NCBI GenBank assembly: GCA_029719485.1
Contig: CP120722.1
Location: 3,224,001 to 3,288,000, forward strand
DNA length: 64,000 bases
Direction: 5' to 3'
Source: Kiritimatiellota bacterium B12222
Lineage (GTDB): Bacteria > Verrucomicrobiota > Kiritimatiellia > SS1-B-03-39 > UBA6053
Shown here: piece after piece, positions 36,419-46,644 of the stretch
How positions within the stretch are numbered: position 1 is the first letter of the stretch
How the letters are laid out: each line of letters begins with the position of its first letter
Notes under the pieces: model-generated
Told to the model about the DNA's origin: nothing
The model's database searches: none
The model's input: the letters and a program-made list of their open reading frames with translations, nothing else
Program-made: the position numbers and the translations under genes

Positions 36419-39400
36419 ATGCATTCGTTCCCTTCACTCTTTCGCCATTCCCTTCACTATCTCATCATCAGCCTGTTTGCCATCTCCACCATCGCCTCCG
36501 CCCAAGTACGCATCCTGTTTGATACAGATATGTCGACCGATTGCGACGATGCCGCAGCCTTGGCAATTTTACATGCTTTGGCCGACAATGGCGAAGCGGT
36601 GATCCTCGCGACAGGGGCTTCTACCCTGCGCACCAAAGCGCCTGGTACCATCGACGTCATTAACACATACTATGGACGCCCCGACATTCCCATCGCCGCC
36701 ACGAAAGTACCTACAGCCCCTAATTTTTATAGTAACTATGTAGATTATCTCTATGATCATTTCCCTCATGACACCCCACTCACCTCGTCGGTACCCGATG
36801 CGGTCAGTACCTATCGTGAGGTTCTCGCCGCTCAACCCGATAACAGTGTGGTCATTGTCACCGTCGGGTACATGACCAATATTTCGGAACTGCTTCAGTC
36901 CGAAGCCGATGTCCACAGCCCTTTAAACGGAACCGACTTGGTCGCCGCCAAAGTAAAAGAATGGGCCTGTATGGGGGGGAACTTCTGGGTCAGCTCGAAC
37001 AATGTCAATTTTAGTCGCGATACCCCCGCAGCTCAATTTGCCATTCAAAACTTCCCCAAAAAAATCACATTCATTCCCCGCGAAGTCGCAAGTGTACCCA
37101 GTCCCCTACGCGCCGGAGAGGAACTCAATGAAACGCCTTTAGAGAATCCGGTGCGTATTTCTTACCATAAGTATTTCGGTCGCGATACCAACATTGACCG
37201 ACACTGTGCCGACCTCGCGACCGTCCTCTACGCCGTACGAGGCGCTCAGGATTATTGGGATATTGAAAGCACGGGCTCCATGACCAACATCAAAAGCGAT
37301 GGCACCTTCACTTGGAATGTCAACGGAACCCAGGATCACAATTATCTCGTAATGAAAGGTGGACACGGCGTCTATAGCAACGCTGAATATGTTGAAGGTG
37401 TACTCAGAAACCTGCTCAAACAAACACCCCACCAAACGAAACTCATCATCGACACCGATATGAGCACCGACTGCAATGACGCGGGCGCTTTGGCCGTGGC
37501 CCACGCCCTACAAAATAAAGGTGAGTGCTCTATTCTTGCCGTCGTCACCAACAACAAAGACCCCTACGCCATCGGAGCCGTTGATGCCATCAACACCTGG
37601 TATGGACGTGGAGACATTCCTTTAGGGGCCTATAAAGCAGAGATCGTGGGCCAAACATCTGCATATGGGGAGATCGCCCAAAACACTACCGTCTATGGCC
37701 ACGATGTTGTAACCGATGCCCAAGTACCCGATGCCGTAGTGACCTATCGTACAATTTTAGCCACCCAAGCTGATGCCTCCGTTGTCATCGCGTCTATCGG
37801 CTGGCTCAACAACCTGGAAGCCTTATTAAAATCACCCAGCGATGAAATCAGCCCACTCACCGGCAGTGAATTGATTGCCCTCAAGGTTAAATCTATTTCC
37901 ATAATGGGAGGCGCATATCCCAGTGGCTCAGAACACAACTTCACCAGCAACGGCGCTGCAGCCTCCACCCGCTATGTCATCGAAAACTGGCCTGCCTCTG
38001 TGCCGATCATGTTTCTAGGGAGCGAGAGTGGAGACAGCATTCTTACAGGCCCATCCCTGACCCATACCCCCACGAATAATCCTGTCCGTAAAGCATACGA
38101 GCTCATACATAACGGCATCAATGGACACCCCAGTGGAGATCAATGCACGATCCTACATGCAGTGCGTGGTCTGGACAGCTATTGGCAAGCAGAGGACACC
38201 GGCTACAATGACATTTCGGAAAACGGCAATAATACCTGGAGAAGTTCGCCCGATAAAAATCAGGCTTATGCTCTGAGCCTGATGTCGGATCCCCTCATCG
38301 CCGAAATCGTTTCAGATCTCATGAAGGAAGACTCCTTAATCGACCCTCCCGTCGCGCCAAGCATCACCACCCCACCCCTTCCCTCCACCGTGAAAGCAGG
38401 TCAAGCTGCTACGTTTTCAGTAGTCGCAACCGGAATACCCGCGCCACACTATCAATGGCAAAAAAATGGAGTCGATATTCCAGAGGCAACCGCAGCCGTT
38501 TACCATACCAGCGCCACCTCTGAAGCTGACCATGGTACACGCTACAGCGTAAAGATCACAAATGCCCTCGGCATGGTCTCATCAACGGAAGTACGACTGT
38601 CCGTACTTCCTGAATATGAAACCTTCATCGCCTCTTATTCCTTTGATGAAGACACCGGTCCCTTTATGAATGAAGCCTCAGCAGGTCATCTCTTGAACCT
38701 AACCCAAACCGGAGGAGCAAAGGGGCGGGATGATACGGGTACAGGAGGATATGAAGCCCTTTCCTTTCCTGAATTTGGTCATGCTTTTGACGTACTCCTT
38801 TCAGGAGACGGTAGCTCCCACAGCTCAGGTTCTGACCAGGGAGGTGGCGCCCTAAGCTCAACAGCCATCACACAATCCATGTTGCAAGATGACGAAGGTG
38901 CATTTACCTACGAAGCCTTTATCGCGGTGAACAGTACTGAGGATGAACAAACGATTCTTAGTCATGACGGGAGCAGTTCACGGGGATTTCTCTTCACCGT
39001 TTTAGCAGGAAAATTGCGCTTTTACTCAGGCCAGAGTTCTTACACCACGCCCATTCCTCTAACGGGTGACCATCAGTTCGTGCCTGAGGCCTGGTACCAT
39101 GTCGCGGTCACCTACAATGGGTTGCAAGGTCAAAGCAACAATCTTAGTTTCTACTGGACCGCATTAAATACCCAACCCTCAACGGCAGAGCTCATCGGCA
39201 ACGCCACCTTACCTTCAGACCTCAATGGAAATGTCTCCAATTTCCTCGGGGTCGGCACCTCCACCCGCTCCCCCTTCCGCTACGAACTCAGGGGAAGAAT
39301 CGATGAAGTTCGCATTCATAGCCAAGCCCTTGCTGCAGATGAATTCGCCTTAAGTCCCCTGCAAAGCTGGCGCCTAAAACATTTTAGGACCTCAAAAGCT

Positions 39401-39709
39401 GTGGGAGAGGCCGCAGACGACCAAGATCCCGATGAGGACGGAAAAAACAACCTTCAAGAATTCAAAGCAGGCACTTTACCCAAAGATGCCCTGAGCGTAT
39501 TTCATATTTATGAAGCCGGAATCCAAGCTGGCCAATTCGCGTTTAACATACCCAGTGTACACGGAAAAAGCTATCAGGTATATGCGAGCCCTAGCCTCTT
39601 ACCTGTAGCCTGGCTCCCTTGGGGTTCCCCCATATCGGGCACCGGTGAAGAGATGAAATTTCTGATACCTTCAGATAGTGGATTTTATCGGGTAGAAGTG
39701 ATTCCTTAG
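36419..39709 (+). CDS. Secreted protein with two nucleoside-hydrolase-like domains, Ig-like and LamG regions
   Basis: About 1096 residues. Signal peptide (about 1-27), first inosine/uridine hydrolase-type domain (about 28-335, ILFDTDMSTDCDDAAAL), second one (about 337-630, IIDTDMSTDCNDAGAL), an Ig-like region (about 645-728), a LamG/concanavalin-like region (about 730-975), a DPDEDGKNNLQEF calcium-loop-like module at about 1002, and a terminal FYRVEV strand as in the B12-locus protein. The DTDxxTDxDD metal loop is the family hallmark in a slightly longer form. In the second domain one aspartate is Asn, so that site may be altered. Substrate and cellular role are unknown; the LamG and Ig parts suggest attachment to glycans or surfaces. 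Confidence 0.85.
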   Translation: MHSFPSLFRHSLHYLIISLFAISTIASAQVRILFDTDMSTDCDDAAALAILHALADNGEAVILATGASTLRTKAPGTIDVINTYYGRPDIPIAATKVPTAPNFYSNYVDYLYDHFPHDTPLTSSVPDAVSTYREVLAAQPDNSVVIVTVGYMTNISELLQSEADVHSPLNGTDLVAAKVKEWACMGGNFWVSSNNVNFSRDTPAAQFAIQNFPKKITFIPREVASVPSPLRAGEELNETPLENPVRISYHKYFGRDTNIDRHCADLATVLYAVRGAQDYWDIESTGSMTNIKSDGTFTWNVNGTQDHNYLVMKGGHGVYSNAEYVEGVLRNLLKQTPHQTKLIIDTDMSTDCNDAGALAVAHALQNKGECSILAVVTNNKDPYAIGAVDAINTWYGRGDIPLGAYKAEIVGQTSAYGEIAQNTTVYGHDVVTDAQVPDAVVTYRTILATQADASVVIASIGWLNNLEALLKSPSDEISPLTGSELIALKVKSISIMGGAYPSGSEHNFTSNGAAASTRYVIENWPASVPIMFLGSESGDSILTGPSLTHTPTNNPVRKAYELIHNGINGHPSGDQCTILHAVRGLDSYWQAEDTGYNDISENGNNTWRSSPDKNQAYALSLMSDPLIAEIVSDLMKEDSLIDPPVAPSITTPPLPSTVKAGQAATFSVVATGIPAPHYQWQKNGVDIPEATAAVYHTSATSEADHGTRYSVKITNALGMVSSTEVRLSVLPEYETFIASYSFDEDTGPFMNEASAGHLLNLTQTGGAKGRDDTGTGGYEALSFPEFGHAFDVLLSGDGSSHSSGSDQGGGALSSTAITQSMLQDDEGAFTYEAFIAVNSTEDEQTILSHDGSSSRGFLFTVLAGKLRFYSGQSSYTTPIPLTGDHQFVPEAWYHVAVTYNGLQGQSNNLSFYWTALNTQPSTAELIGNATLPSDLNGNVSNFLGVGTSTRSPFRYELRGRIDEVRIHSQALAADEFALSPLQSWRLKHFRTSKAVGEAADDQDPDEDGKNNLQEFKAGTLPKDALSVFHIYEAGIQAGQFAFNIPSVHGKSYQVYASPSLLPVAWLPWGSPISGTGEEMKFLIPSDSGFYRVEVIP

Positions 39710-39771
39710 GGTTGCTCAGAAAACATTTCCGTGTAGTTCAGTGCTACAACCCACTTACCCCAAAGGATGCT

Positions 39772-40692
39772 ATGACCTCTTCTCCCGCACAACTCATTCT
39801 GGATACCGATATGCTGACCGATTGCGACGATGCGGGTGCGTTGGCCATGCTTCACGCGCTCGCAGATCTTGGAGAAGCCCACATTCTTGCCGTGGCCGTC
39901 AACGGCATGGATACGCATGGCCTGCACAGCGCCGTGGTCAGCGCCATCAATACTTATTTTGGACGACCGGATATTCCCATCGGTGTAAGTCCTCGTACCG
40001 CAGAAGAGATGCCCGCAAAACCCTCGTCCTATTCCCCAGCTATTTTTGAGGAATTTCCTCACGACGGACTGCGCGACGCCGAACGCTCAAATGCCGTAAA
40101 CCTGTATCGTCGCCTATTAACTGAAGCTGAGGACCACTCGATTACCATTGTCAGTATTGGGTTTTTATCCAATATCGCAGACCTGCTCGCCACGCCATCC
40201 GGTAGAGACCTGGTCGCTCGCAAAGTCAAAGGCATCACCATCATGGGCGGCGCTTATCCTGCAGGAAGTGAATATAATTTTAATTTTCAAGGTGTCGGTG
40301 CCACCACCAAAGCCACAATCGAATCTTGGCCCACTACAGTTCCCATGACTTTTGTAGGCTATGAACTGGGTGAGCTCATCATCACGGGTAAAGGTTATGC
40401 CAACATGCCCAGCAGCCCCATGAAGCGTGCGTATGAAATCGCCTACTACTCCATACTCAACGGTCGCCCCAGTTGGGATCAAATCGCCGTACTCCATGGT
40501 GTACGTGGCCTTGAACACAAGGACACCCTCTATTTCAAAGCCGTCCACGGTGAAAACCATATCACTGACGAGGGATCAAATTCATGGACGGAGAATAAAA
40601 ACTCGCCACATGCATACCTCGAACTCGCAACTGAAATTGACACCCTCGCTTCTGCCATCGAAACTTTAATGCTGGCGACACCACAGCGCTAA
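39772..40692 (+). CDS. Cytoplasmic nucleoside-hydrolase-like protein
   Basis: A 306-residue homologue of the two hydrolase domains in the preceding gene, without a signal peptide. The metal loop is LILDTDMLTDCDDAGAL, followed by SIGFLSNIADLL and MGGAYPAGSEYNF. The C-terminal WDQIAVLHGVRGL matches its neighbour. The frame is open to a TTG at 39712, but the ATG at 39772 has AAAGGA just upstream and starts at the domain boundary. Presence of a secreted and an intracellular form of one family suggests stepwise use of a nucleoside-like substrate across the envelope. The actual substrate is unknown. A terminator follows. Confidence 0.85.
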   Translation: MTSSPAQLILDTDMLTDCDDAGALAMLHALADLGEAHILAVAVNGMDTHGLHSAVVSAINTYFGRPDIPIGVSPRTAEEMPAKPSSYSPAIFEEFPHDGLRDAERSNAVNLYRRLLTEAEDHSITIVSIGFLSNIADLLATPSGRDLVARKVKGITIMGGAYPAGSEYNFNFQGVGATTKATIESWPTTVPMTFVGYELGELIITGKGYANMPSSPMKRAYEIAYYSILNGRPSWDQIAVLHGVRGLEHKDTLYFKAVHGENHITDEGSNSWTENKNSPHAYLELATEIDTLASAIETLMLATPQR

Positions 40693-40749
40693 TCCCCCCC
40701 CCAGCCCCCTCGCCACATCCCTCCTTGCCCCTTAACGGGCTGGGACTAG

Positions 40750-40787
40750 AAAACTCCGATCTTACCTTAAAGATTCGGAGTTTTTTT
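40750..40787 (+). terminator. Rho-independent terminator after the nucleoside hydrolase
   Basis: Stem of 8 + 5 bp with one bulged base (from 40750 to about 40780), followed by seven T residues (40781-40787). It lies about 60 bp after the stop at 40692. Confidence 0.88.
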
Positions 40788-40939
40788 ACGCCCTCACATC
40801 CACCGGCCACGGCTCTCATCAAGGGAAAAAAAATCTCACTCTCCCCTTTCCTCGTCGCTTTCAAAACACTCTCCAATCAAAATCTTACATTCCTGACTTA
40901 TGATACCTTCTTTGTAAAAAACATCCAATAGGGGACAAA

Positions 40940-43900
40940 GTGGATCCAAGAGAGTTAGACCTGACCATAAAATTTGCAGATGATGAAACCCAATGGGCCG
41001 AGACCCAAGATCTCAGCCAAACCCGTTCCATGCGTCACTATCAACGAACAACTCGTATCGATGTCACTGAAAAAATTGAATCCTTTTTAGACTCAGAAAC
41101 CAATCCCGATCGTACAGGCAAAGGTCATAATTTGCATAAAAGAGTACTACGTCACAGCAAGGATCTGCGAGCAGGCCAGGAAGTAGATTATGAACTGCTC
41201 CGCATTCTGGGTGAAGGAGGTATGGGTAAAGTTTACGAAGCCAAACAACATGCCACCGGTCGCTTAGTCGCATTAAAAATACTAGAAAGTACCGACCGCC
41301 AAGTTCGATATGAATTTGCACGTGAAGCCATCATCAATGCAAACCTAGAACACCCTGGAATTATCAGGGTTTACGAACTCGCGATCAGTGAAGATTTTGG
41401 TCTTTTTTACGCCATGGAGCGCATTCAGGGGAACCCCTGGAGCAAGGTCATCCGAACGCAGAAAATGGACGAGAAACTTACTATTTTCATGCGGTTACTC
41501 GATGCTGTAGCCTACGCACATTCCTGTGGCATCATCCATCGAGACCTAAAACCCTCCAATATCATGCTCGGGGAATTTGGGAATATCTTGTTGGTAGATT
41601 GGGGACTCGCGTTAAGCCAAGAGGAAATAACAGCCTGTCGAAAGATACCGAATCTTTACGGTAGTTTACCCTACATGTCTCCAGAAATGCTGTCCACAAA
41701 CACCCGCGATTTGGGTGTGCATTCTGACATATATATGCTGGGAGCCATTCTCTATCAACTCATGACAGGCTCCCCTCCCCATACCAAAGAAGGCGATGTC
41801 AGAGAACGACTCAAGGAAATCAAAGAAAATAACATCAAACCCATTCAAGGATTTCCTTTACTGGGAAAAGTCGCTCAAAAAGCCCTCTCAACCTCGCCCA
41901 TTGAACGATATGTCAACGTCCAAGATTTTCAGTACTCCATGCAAAATTATTTGCAAAACCGCAGTGTGTACAGCTTGGTTCAAAACGGAAAAGCACATTT
42001 CAAACAAGGAAAAGAACAACAATCCCTTCATTCACTTTCCCGTGCCTTGTTTGCATTTCAAGATGCCTTGGAGATTTTACCTCATAGCGAAACCGCCAGT
42101 GAAGCGTGCCAAGAAGCTGAAGTGGAAATCACTGAAACCGCACTCGCGCTTGGTGATGTCGCCTATGCAAGCCGCATGGTCGCCGCCGATCATTTTCAGG
42201 ACACCCCCTTGAAACAAAAAGTAGAAAACGCTGTACTTCAAAATAAGAAACGAGCACAGCGCGTACGCCAACTGGGGTGGGTGGCTACGGTTTTTGGGGT
42301 TGTGCTCTTTCTTTTTATGATGGGCGGACTCATTTGGTTATCTCATGAAAAATCAAACACAACAGAAGCTCTATTGCTTGCAGAAAATGAAAAATCTCGA
42401 GCGGAAGAAGCTCTCCTTCAAGTTCAAACAGAACGCGAAACCGCAAACCGGGCCCTCGCCGAATTGAAAAATCAAAAAGGAATTACCGCAGAGGCTTTAT
42501 TAGAAGCGAAAACCGCAGAGTCCTTGGTTGAAACGGCCCAACAGACCGCACTTGACGAGACCGTACGTGCTGAACTCGCCGCCTTAAATACCAAAGTAGA
42601 AAGTGGCATATCTTTTAAAGAATTAGCCCGGCAACTCCAAGAGATTCCACCATCCCATCGTAGTCCCGCATGGCACATGCTTTTAGGGAATGGACGACCT
42701 TGGTTACATGAATTAGCTCTCCCCGCCCCATTACAAACCGCGGCCTTTTCATCCGACCACTCCTTAGTCATGCTAGGATTACAGGATGGAACCCTCCAAT
42801 TGCACGACACCTTATGGGGGACAAGACTTCAACAATATCCCGTTCATCATCATCCCATCTCTTTAATTTCCTTGGATGAAACACATGCGAAAATCTATAG
42901 TCTCGATAACAGTGGGGTCTTTTTAAGTACCGATGCGGTTACGGGTAAACTCCTTCCCCTCCCCGCCGGTATTCAGAGTGCGGCGGTGTTAAGTTTTGCA
43001 CTCGGAACATCTGGCCTACACCTATTTACCGCGTCGGGTCAATGGCAACAACTCACGGAGAAGGGGCAACTCCAAAACATCAGTCACTACCCTCTCACCT
43101 CCACATACATTGACCTGGCCTTCTCACCAGACGCCAAAACCTTGGCCGTAATCGACGCCTCCACCTTGTGGCTCTATGACCACCAAGGACAACGCACAAA
43201 CATCGCGTTAACGGCCTCGTCTCCTCTCGATGTTTCATGGTCTCCTGACGGATCTGAAATTTCAGTCCTCTATGCCGGAGGCAGAGTGACACACCACCAA
43301 GGGAATTCAGGGATGGTAACCGAAACGACTTTGTTACCTGAACCCAATGCCCTGGCATGGGTGCCTGTCACACAGAAAAACCGCGTGGCCATTCAAACCT
43401 CCACCGGAAATCGCATTCGATTTTGGGACCGCGGAAATCAAACGTTTATCCCCTTGCCCCCCGCGGTGGTCGCAAGTGAAAAAATAGTTACCCTCGTTGC
43501 CGATCCATCTTCAGGCTTTATGCTCAGCGCGGGAAACGCCCCTTCGGCACGCATATGGAAACAGCTCTTTTTCCAACCGACGGTCATTCCTGAAACAGAT
43601 GCAGGCACCATTCTCAGCGCCACGGCGAACCCTCAAGCAGACCAAATTTTACTCGGAAACTCAAATGGTCAACTCATCATCCAGCCTCTCTTTTCACAAC
43701 AGCCCCCCATTACTCTCCAAGCGCATCAAGGAAAAATAAATGCCCTCTCTGTGTCTCAAGATGGGCAACGAATTATTAGCGGAGGCGATGACAATCTCCT
43801 CCAAGTATATCACGCCGAAACCTATGATCTCCTGTACAGGTTAAAGGGACATATTTCAGCAGTAAGTTGTGTCGCTCAAACAGGACACCTGGCTATATCC

Positions 43901-45178
43901 GGAGGACTCGATGGAATCATTTTCATCTGGGATATTCAAAACGGAAAAGCCAAACGAAAATATAGCGCACATGAAAGCTTTCCAAAAGCAGTCCAACTCA
44001 GCCCTCAAGGACATTGGGCAAGTGCAGATGAAAACGGACGCATTTGCATCGGAAATGTGAATGAAGATACCTTCCAGATTTTACAGGAGTCAGGAAGCCC
44101 GGTCACACAACTCGCCTGGCTAAATACTCAGCTACTGGCCGCGGGTGATAAACAAGGTGGGGTGCACCTTTATGATACACAAAAGAACATCGAAATTTCA
44201 AAATGGAAAATCGGACATCATCCCGTCACCTTACTTGCTCGTCTAAATGATGACTATTGGATCAGCGCTTGCGCGGATGAGCCGCCTCAAATTTGGGGAC
44301 AACAAAGTGAATATCCTCTTTGGACATTGCCCATTACTGGAGATCAGTGGAATCAATGTATCGCTATCCCTGAAGGATATCTGCTCATCAATGCAAAAGG
44401 ACGTTTTCGTTTGCTTCCTCGTTTGGATTCCACCACGCCCGCTCAAGCAGCTCATGAAATGGCCTCACATCTTGCCACCCGCATCGGTGCAATTTCTATA
44501 AGTCCAAATGAGTCGGACTTCGTCAATCAAATGACCCTCGACATTCATCCCGTGGGGTCCGACCAAAACGCGTACATCGTTGATCCAGATTCAAACGAAT
44601 CTTATCCCCTCCGTTCGCCTAAATTAACCATCAATGAAAATACAATTCTTCAATTGAAAACGGTCGCTAAAGATGATGCACGTGCCAGCACTTGGCAACA
44701 AACACGTTACTATCATCGTCTACAACTTAGCCCGGCATCCCCCCCTAAACATGAACTCAATGAAGGCGTTGCCTTGGAACTTTCGGGTCAATTATGGACA
44801 CTGGATGTGAATCCACTCAACTTTAGCCCAGAAAAAGAACTCGTGGTCTCAGAAATGGGGATCTTACCCGGCAATTGGCCCAAACGAAACCAGGTCAGAG
44901 CACGATACCGTGGATTCCTCTACGTTCCCCAATCAGGAAGAATCAACCTGCGGATGTCCGCAAAATCACATGGCATCGTAAAGATAAATGGCAAACTTGT
45001 ATTATCACAATTCGAAGGCGCTGAGCACACCATGCTTACGTCATCCCTGGCCCTAGAAACAGGATATCATCCTTTTGAAGCCTTTTGGTTACGCGCAAGT
45101 GAAACAGACCGATTCGATCTCAGCTGGCAATTGCCCAATGAACCTTACCACTCCTTAAACAATTATATCTTTCACTAA
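40940..45178 (+). CDS. Transmembrane Ser/Thr kinase with WD40, chitobiase-C-like and PA14-like regions
   Basis: A 1412-residue PknB-type receptor kinase. Kinase domain about 84-345: GEGGMGKVYEAK, ALKIL with the ATP lysine, HRDLKPSNIML, and DWG in place of DFG (LLVDWGLAL), as in many PVC kinases. A linker leads to one transmembrane helix (about 443-468), then a coiled coil (about 470-560), WD40-type beta-propeller repeats (about 600-1170), a chitobiase/hexosaminidase C-terminal-like beta region (about 1185-1275) and a PA14-like domain (about 1290-1405, YRGFLYVPQSGRINLRMSA). The start is a GTG after AGGGG. The next gene, 36 bp on, encodes a PstS-like lipoprotein, a plausible partner. Confidence 0.9.
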   Translation: MDPRELDLTIKFADDETQWAETQDLSQTRSMRHYQRTTRIDVTEKIESFLDSETNPDRTGKGHNLHKRVLRHSKDLRAGQEVDYELLRILGEGGMGKVYEAKQHATGRLVALKILESTDRQVRYEFAREAIINANLEHPGIIRVYELAISEDFGLFYAMERIQGNPWSKVIRTQKMDEKLTIFMRLLDAVAYAHSCGIIHRDLKPSNIMLGEFGNILLVDWGLALSQEEITACRKIPNLYGSLPYMSPEMLSTNTRDLGVHSDIYMLGAILYQLMTGSPPHTKEGDVRERLKEIKENNIKPIQGFPLLGKVAQKALSTSPIERYVNVQDFQYSMQNYLQNRSVYSLVQNGKAHFKQGKEQQSLHSLSRALFAFQDALEILPHSETASEACQEAEVEITETALALGDVAYASRMVAADHFQDTPLKQKVENAVLQNKKRAQRVRQLGWVATVFGVVLFLFMMGGLIWLSHEKSNTTEALLLAENEKSRAEEALLQVQTERETANRALAELKNQKGITAEALLEAKTAESLVETAQQTALDETVRAELAALNTKVESGISFKELARQLQEIPPSHRSPAWHMLLGNGRPWLHELALPAPLQTAAFSSDHSLVMLGLQDGTLQLHDTLWGTRLQQYPVHHHPISLISLDETHAKIYSLDNSGVFLSTDAVTGKLLPLPAGIQSAAVLSFALGTSGLHLFTASGQWQQLTEKGQLQNISHYPLTSTYIDLAFSPDAKTLAVIDASTLWLYDHQGQRTNIALTASSPLDVSWSPDGSEISVLYAGGRVTHHQGNSGMVTETTLLPEPNALAWVPVTQKNRVAIQTSTGNRIRFWDRGNQTFIPLPPAVVASEKIVTLVADPSSGFMLSAGNAPSARIWKQLFFQPTVIPETDAGTILSATANPQADQILLGNSNGQLIIQPLFSQQPPITLQAHQGKINALSVSQDGQRIISGGDDNLLQVYHAETYDLLYRLKGHISAVSCVAQTGHLAISGGLDGIIFIWDIQNGKAKRKYSAHESFPKAVQLSPQGHWASADENGRICIGNVNEDTFQILQESGSPVTQLAWLNTQLLAAGDKQGGVHLYDTQKNIEISKWKIGHHPVTLLARLNDDYWISACADEPPQIWGQQSEYPLWTLPITGDQWNQCIAIPEGYLLINAKGRFRLLPRLDSTTPAQAAHEMASHLATRIGAISISPNESDFVNQMTLDIHPVGSDQNAYIVDPDSNESYPLRSPKLTINENTILQLKTVAKDDARASTWQQTRYYHRLQLSPASPPKHELNEGVALELSGQLWTLDVNPLNFSPEKELVVSEMGILPGNWPKRNQVRARYRGFLYVPQSGRINLRMSAKSHGIVKINGKLVLSQFEGAEHTMLTSSLALETGYHPFEAFWLRASETDRFDLSWQLPNEPYHSLNNYIFH

Positions 45179-45214
45179 TCCTCATTCAACACATTGAAAC
45201 TCACACTCCAACAT

Positions 45215-46528
45215 ATGAAAACATCCATACGAACAACATGCGTACTCCTCACGGGAATGCTAGTAGGACTCCTTACAGGCTGCACCATTCAATTGGGCCC
45301 CGGGTATGCGGCACAACAAAGCCCCCCCCCATCACCCACAACCCCTCCATCACAAACGATTCAAACCACCGCCACTCCTGCTGACAACAACGAAAATCTC
45401 AGTAAAGCAGCTGATGCAATCGCCGCAGCCCGTAAATCATATGATGGGTCTGATAAATCACAACAGGCCATTCAACATTCCTTGGATATCCTCAGTTCAG
45501 CACAACAATATGATCCCCAAGATCGGGTATTGGGATCCGCACGATATTTTTATTACCGTCAGTTAGTGATTGCCGAACTGGAAGCGGAAAGAATACTCCC
45601 CGTTACCCCAACGGTGGCCGCCGCTGCCGTAGCGGCACCAGTGATCGCCTCAACCCCCACCCCCCTCCCCACCTCACAACTCACAGGTGAAATCGAATGC
45701 CACGGATCGGATACCATGCGCAAAATTATGCTCACCTCCGCAGAAATGTTCCGCCAGCAAAACCCAGGAGTCATGTTTAAAATCGAAAGCAAAGGCTCCA
45801 GCTCCGCCCCGAAAGCCATGATGGAAGGCGTTGCCGATATTGGTTGCATGTCTAGAGCGATGAAGGAAAAAGAGATTCAGGATCTTACTGAAAAATATGG
45901 ACAGCCTCCTTTGCATTTAATTGTAGGTGTCGATGCCCTCGCAGTATTTGTACATAAAGACAATCCGATCAAAGGGCTGAATCTTGAACAACTCGACGCC
46001 ATCTTCTCCCAAGATCGTCTCTATGGAAGTGAAAAAGAAATCCAGACATGGGGAGACGTAGGGCTCACTGGAGATTGGAAAACTTTAGACATCTATGCCT
46101 GTGGACGAAATACGGCCAGTGGCACCTACGGGGTGTTTAAAAAAATCGCATTAAAAGGAGGGAGTTATGGAACTCAGTATCACCCTCAAGTCGATTCAGA
46201 AGCTGTAATCTCTTTAGCAGCATCACGTAAAGATGCGATTGGATACTCAGGTGTAGGATATAAAACGAGCTTCGTACGTACTGTACCCATTGCCTACACG
46301 GGCACAGATTATGTTACCCCCACCTTTGAAAATGCCATGAACGGATCCTACCCCATGGGTCGCACCTTAAATCTTTATGTGATCAACACTCCTGATCACC
46401 CGCTCAGCCCCCAAACCAAAGCCTTCCTGGAATTCATCCTTTCGGATGCCGGTCAAGCCGTAGTTCAACAAGAAGGATACGGGGAGATACCTCCTGCCCG
46501 AAGAAAACAAATCCTCGAAAGTCTTTAA
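45215..46528 (+). CDS. PstS-like phosphate-binding lipoprotein
   Basis: A 437-residue lipoprotein (lipobox LTGC) with a Pro/Thr-rich linker, a helical region (about 50-130) and a PstS-family binding domain (about 150-435). Ligand motifs GSDTM, ESKGSSSAPKAM, GRNTASGTYGVF, and AIGYSGVGY match PstS, in which the equivalent Ser/Thr/Asp residues hold phosphate. No pstCAB transporter genes are beside it. The upstream neighbour is the large membrane kinase, so it may be a sensor partner rather than a transport component; this is inference. The frame opens at a TTG (45194), but the ATG at 45215 gives the clean lipoprotein signal. Confidence 0.88.
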   Translation: MKTSIRTTCVLLTGMLVGLLTGCTIQLGPGYAAQQSPPPSPTTPPSQTIQTTATPADNNENLSKAADAIAAARKSYDGSDKSQQAIQHSLDILSSAQQYDPQDRVLGSARYFYYRQLVIAELEAERILPVTPTVAAAAVAAPVIASTPTPLPTSQLTGEIECHGSDTMRKIMLTSAEMFRQQNPGVMFKIESKGSSSAPKAMMEGVADIGCMSRAMKEKEIQDLTEKYGQPPLHLIVGVDALAVFVHKDNPIKGLNLEQLDAIFSQDRLYGSEKEIQTWGDVGLTGDWKTLDIYACGRNTASGTYGVFKKIALKGGSYGTQYHPQVDSEAVISLAASRKDAIGYSGVGYKTSFVRTVPIAYTGTDYVTPTFENAMNGSYPMGRTLNLYVINTPDHPLSPQTKAFLEFILSDAGQAVVQQEGYGEIPPARRKQILESL

Positions 46529-46545
46529 GCTTCAAAAAGAGTAAA

Positions 46546-46580
46546 CAAAAAGCTGACACTTTAATGTGTCAGCTTTTTTT
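46546..46580. terminator. Bidirectional terminator
   Basis: A 13-bp perfect stem (46546-46558 with 46565-46577), 6-nt loop, A-run on the left arm and eight T on the right. It sits between the convergent PstS-like gene and the beta-helix/LamG gene and should stop both. Confidence 0.92.
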
Positions 46581-46644
46581 TGACCTGCTCCCCTCTCCTG
46601 TGATCAAAGGACAGTGATCCAAGAGAGGGGAAAGCATTAAGAAC

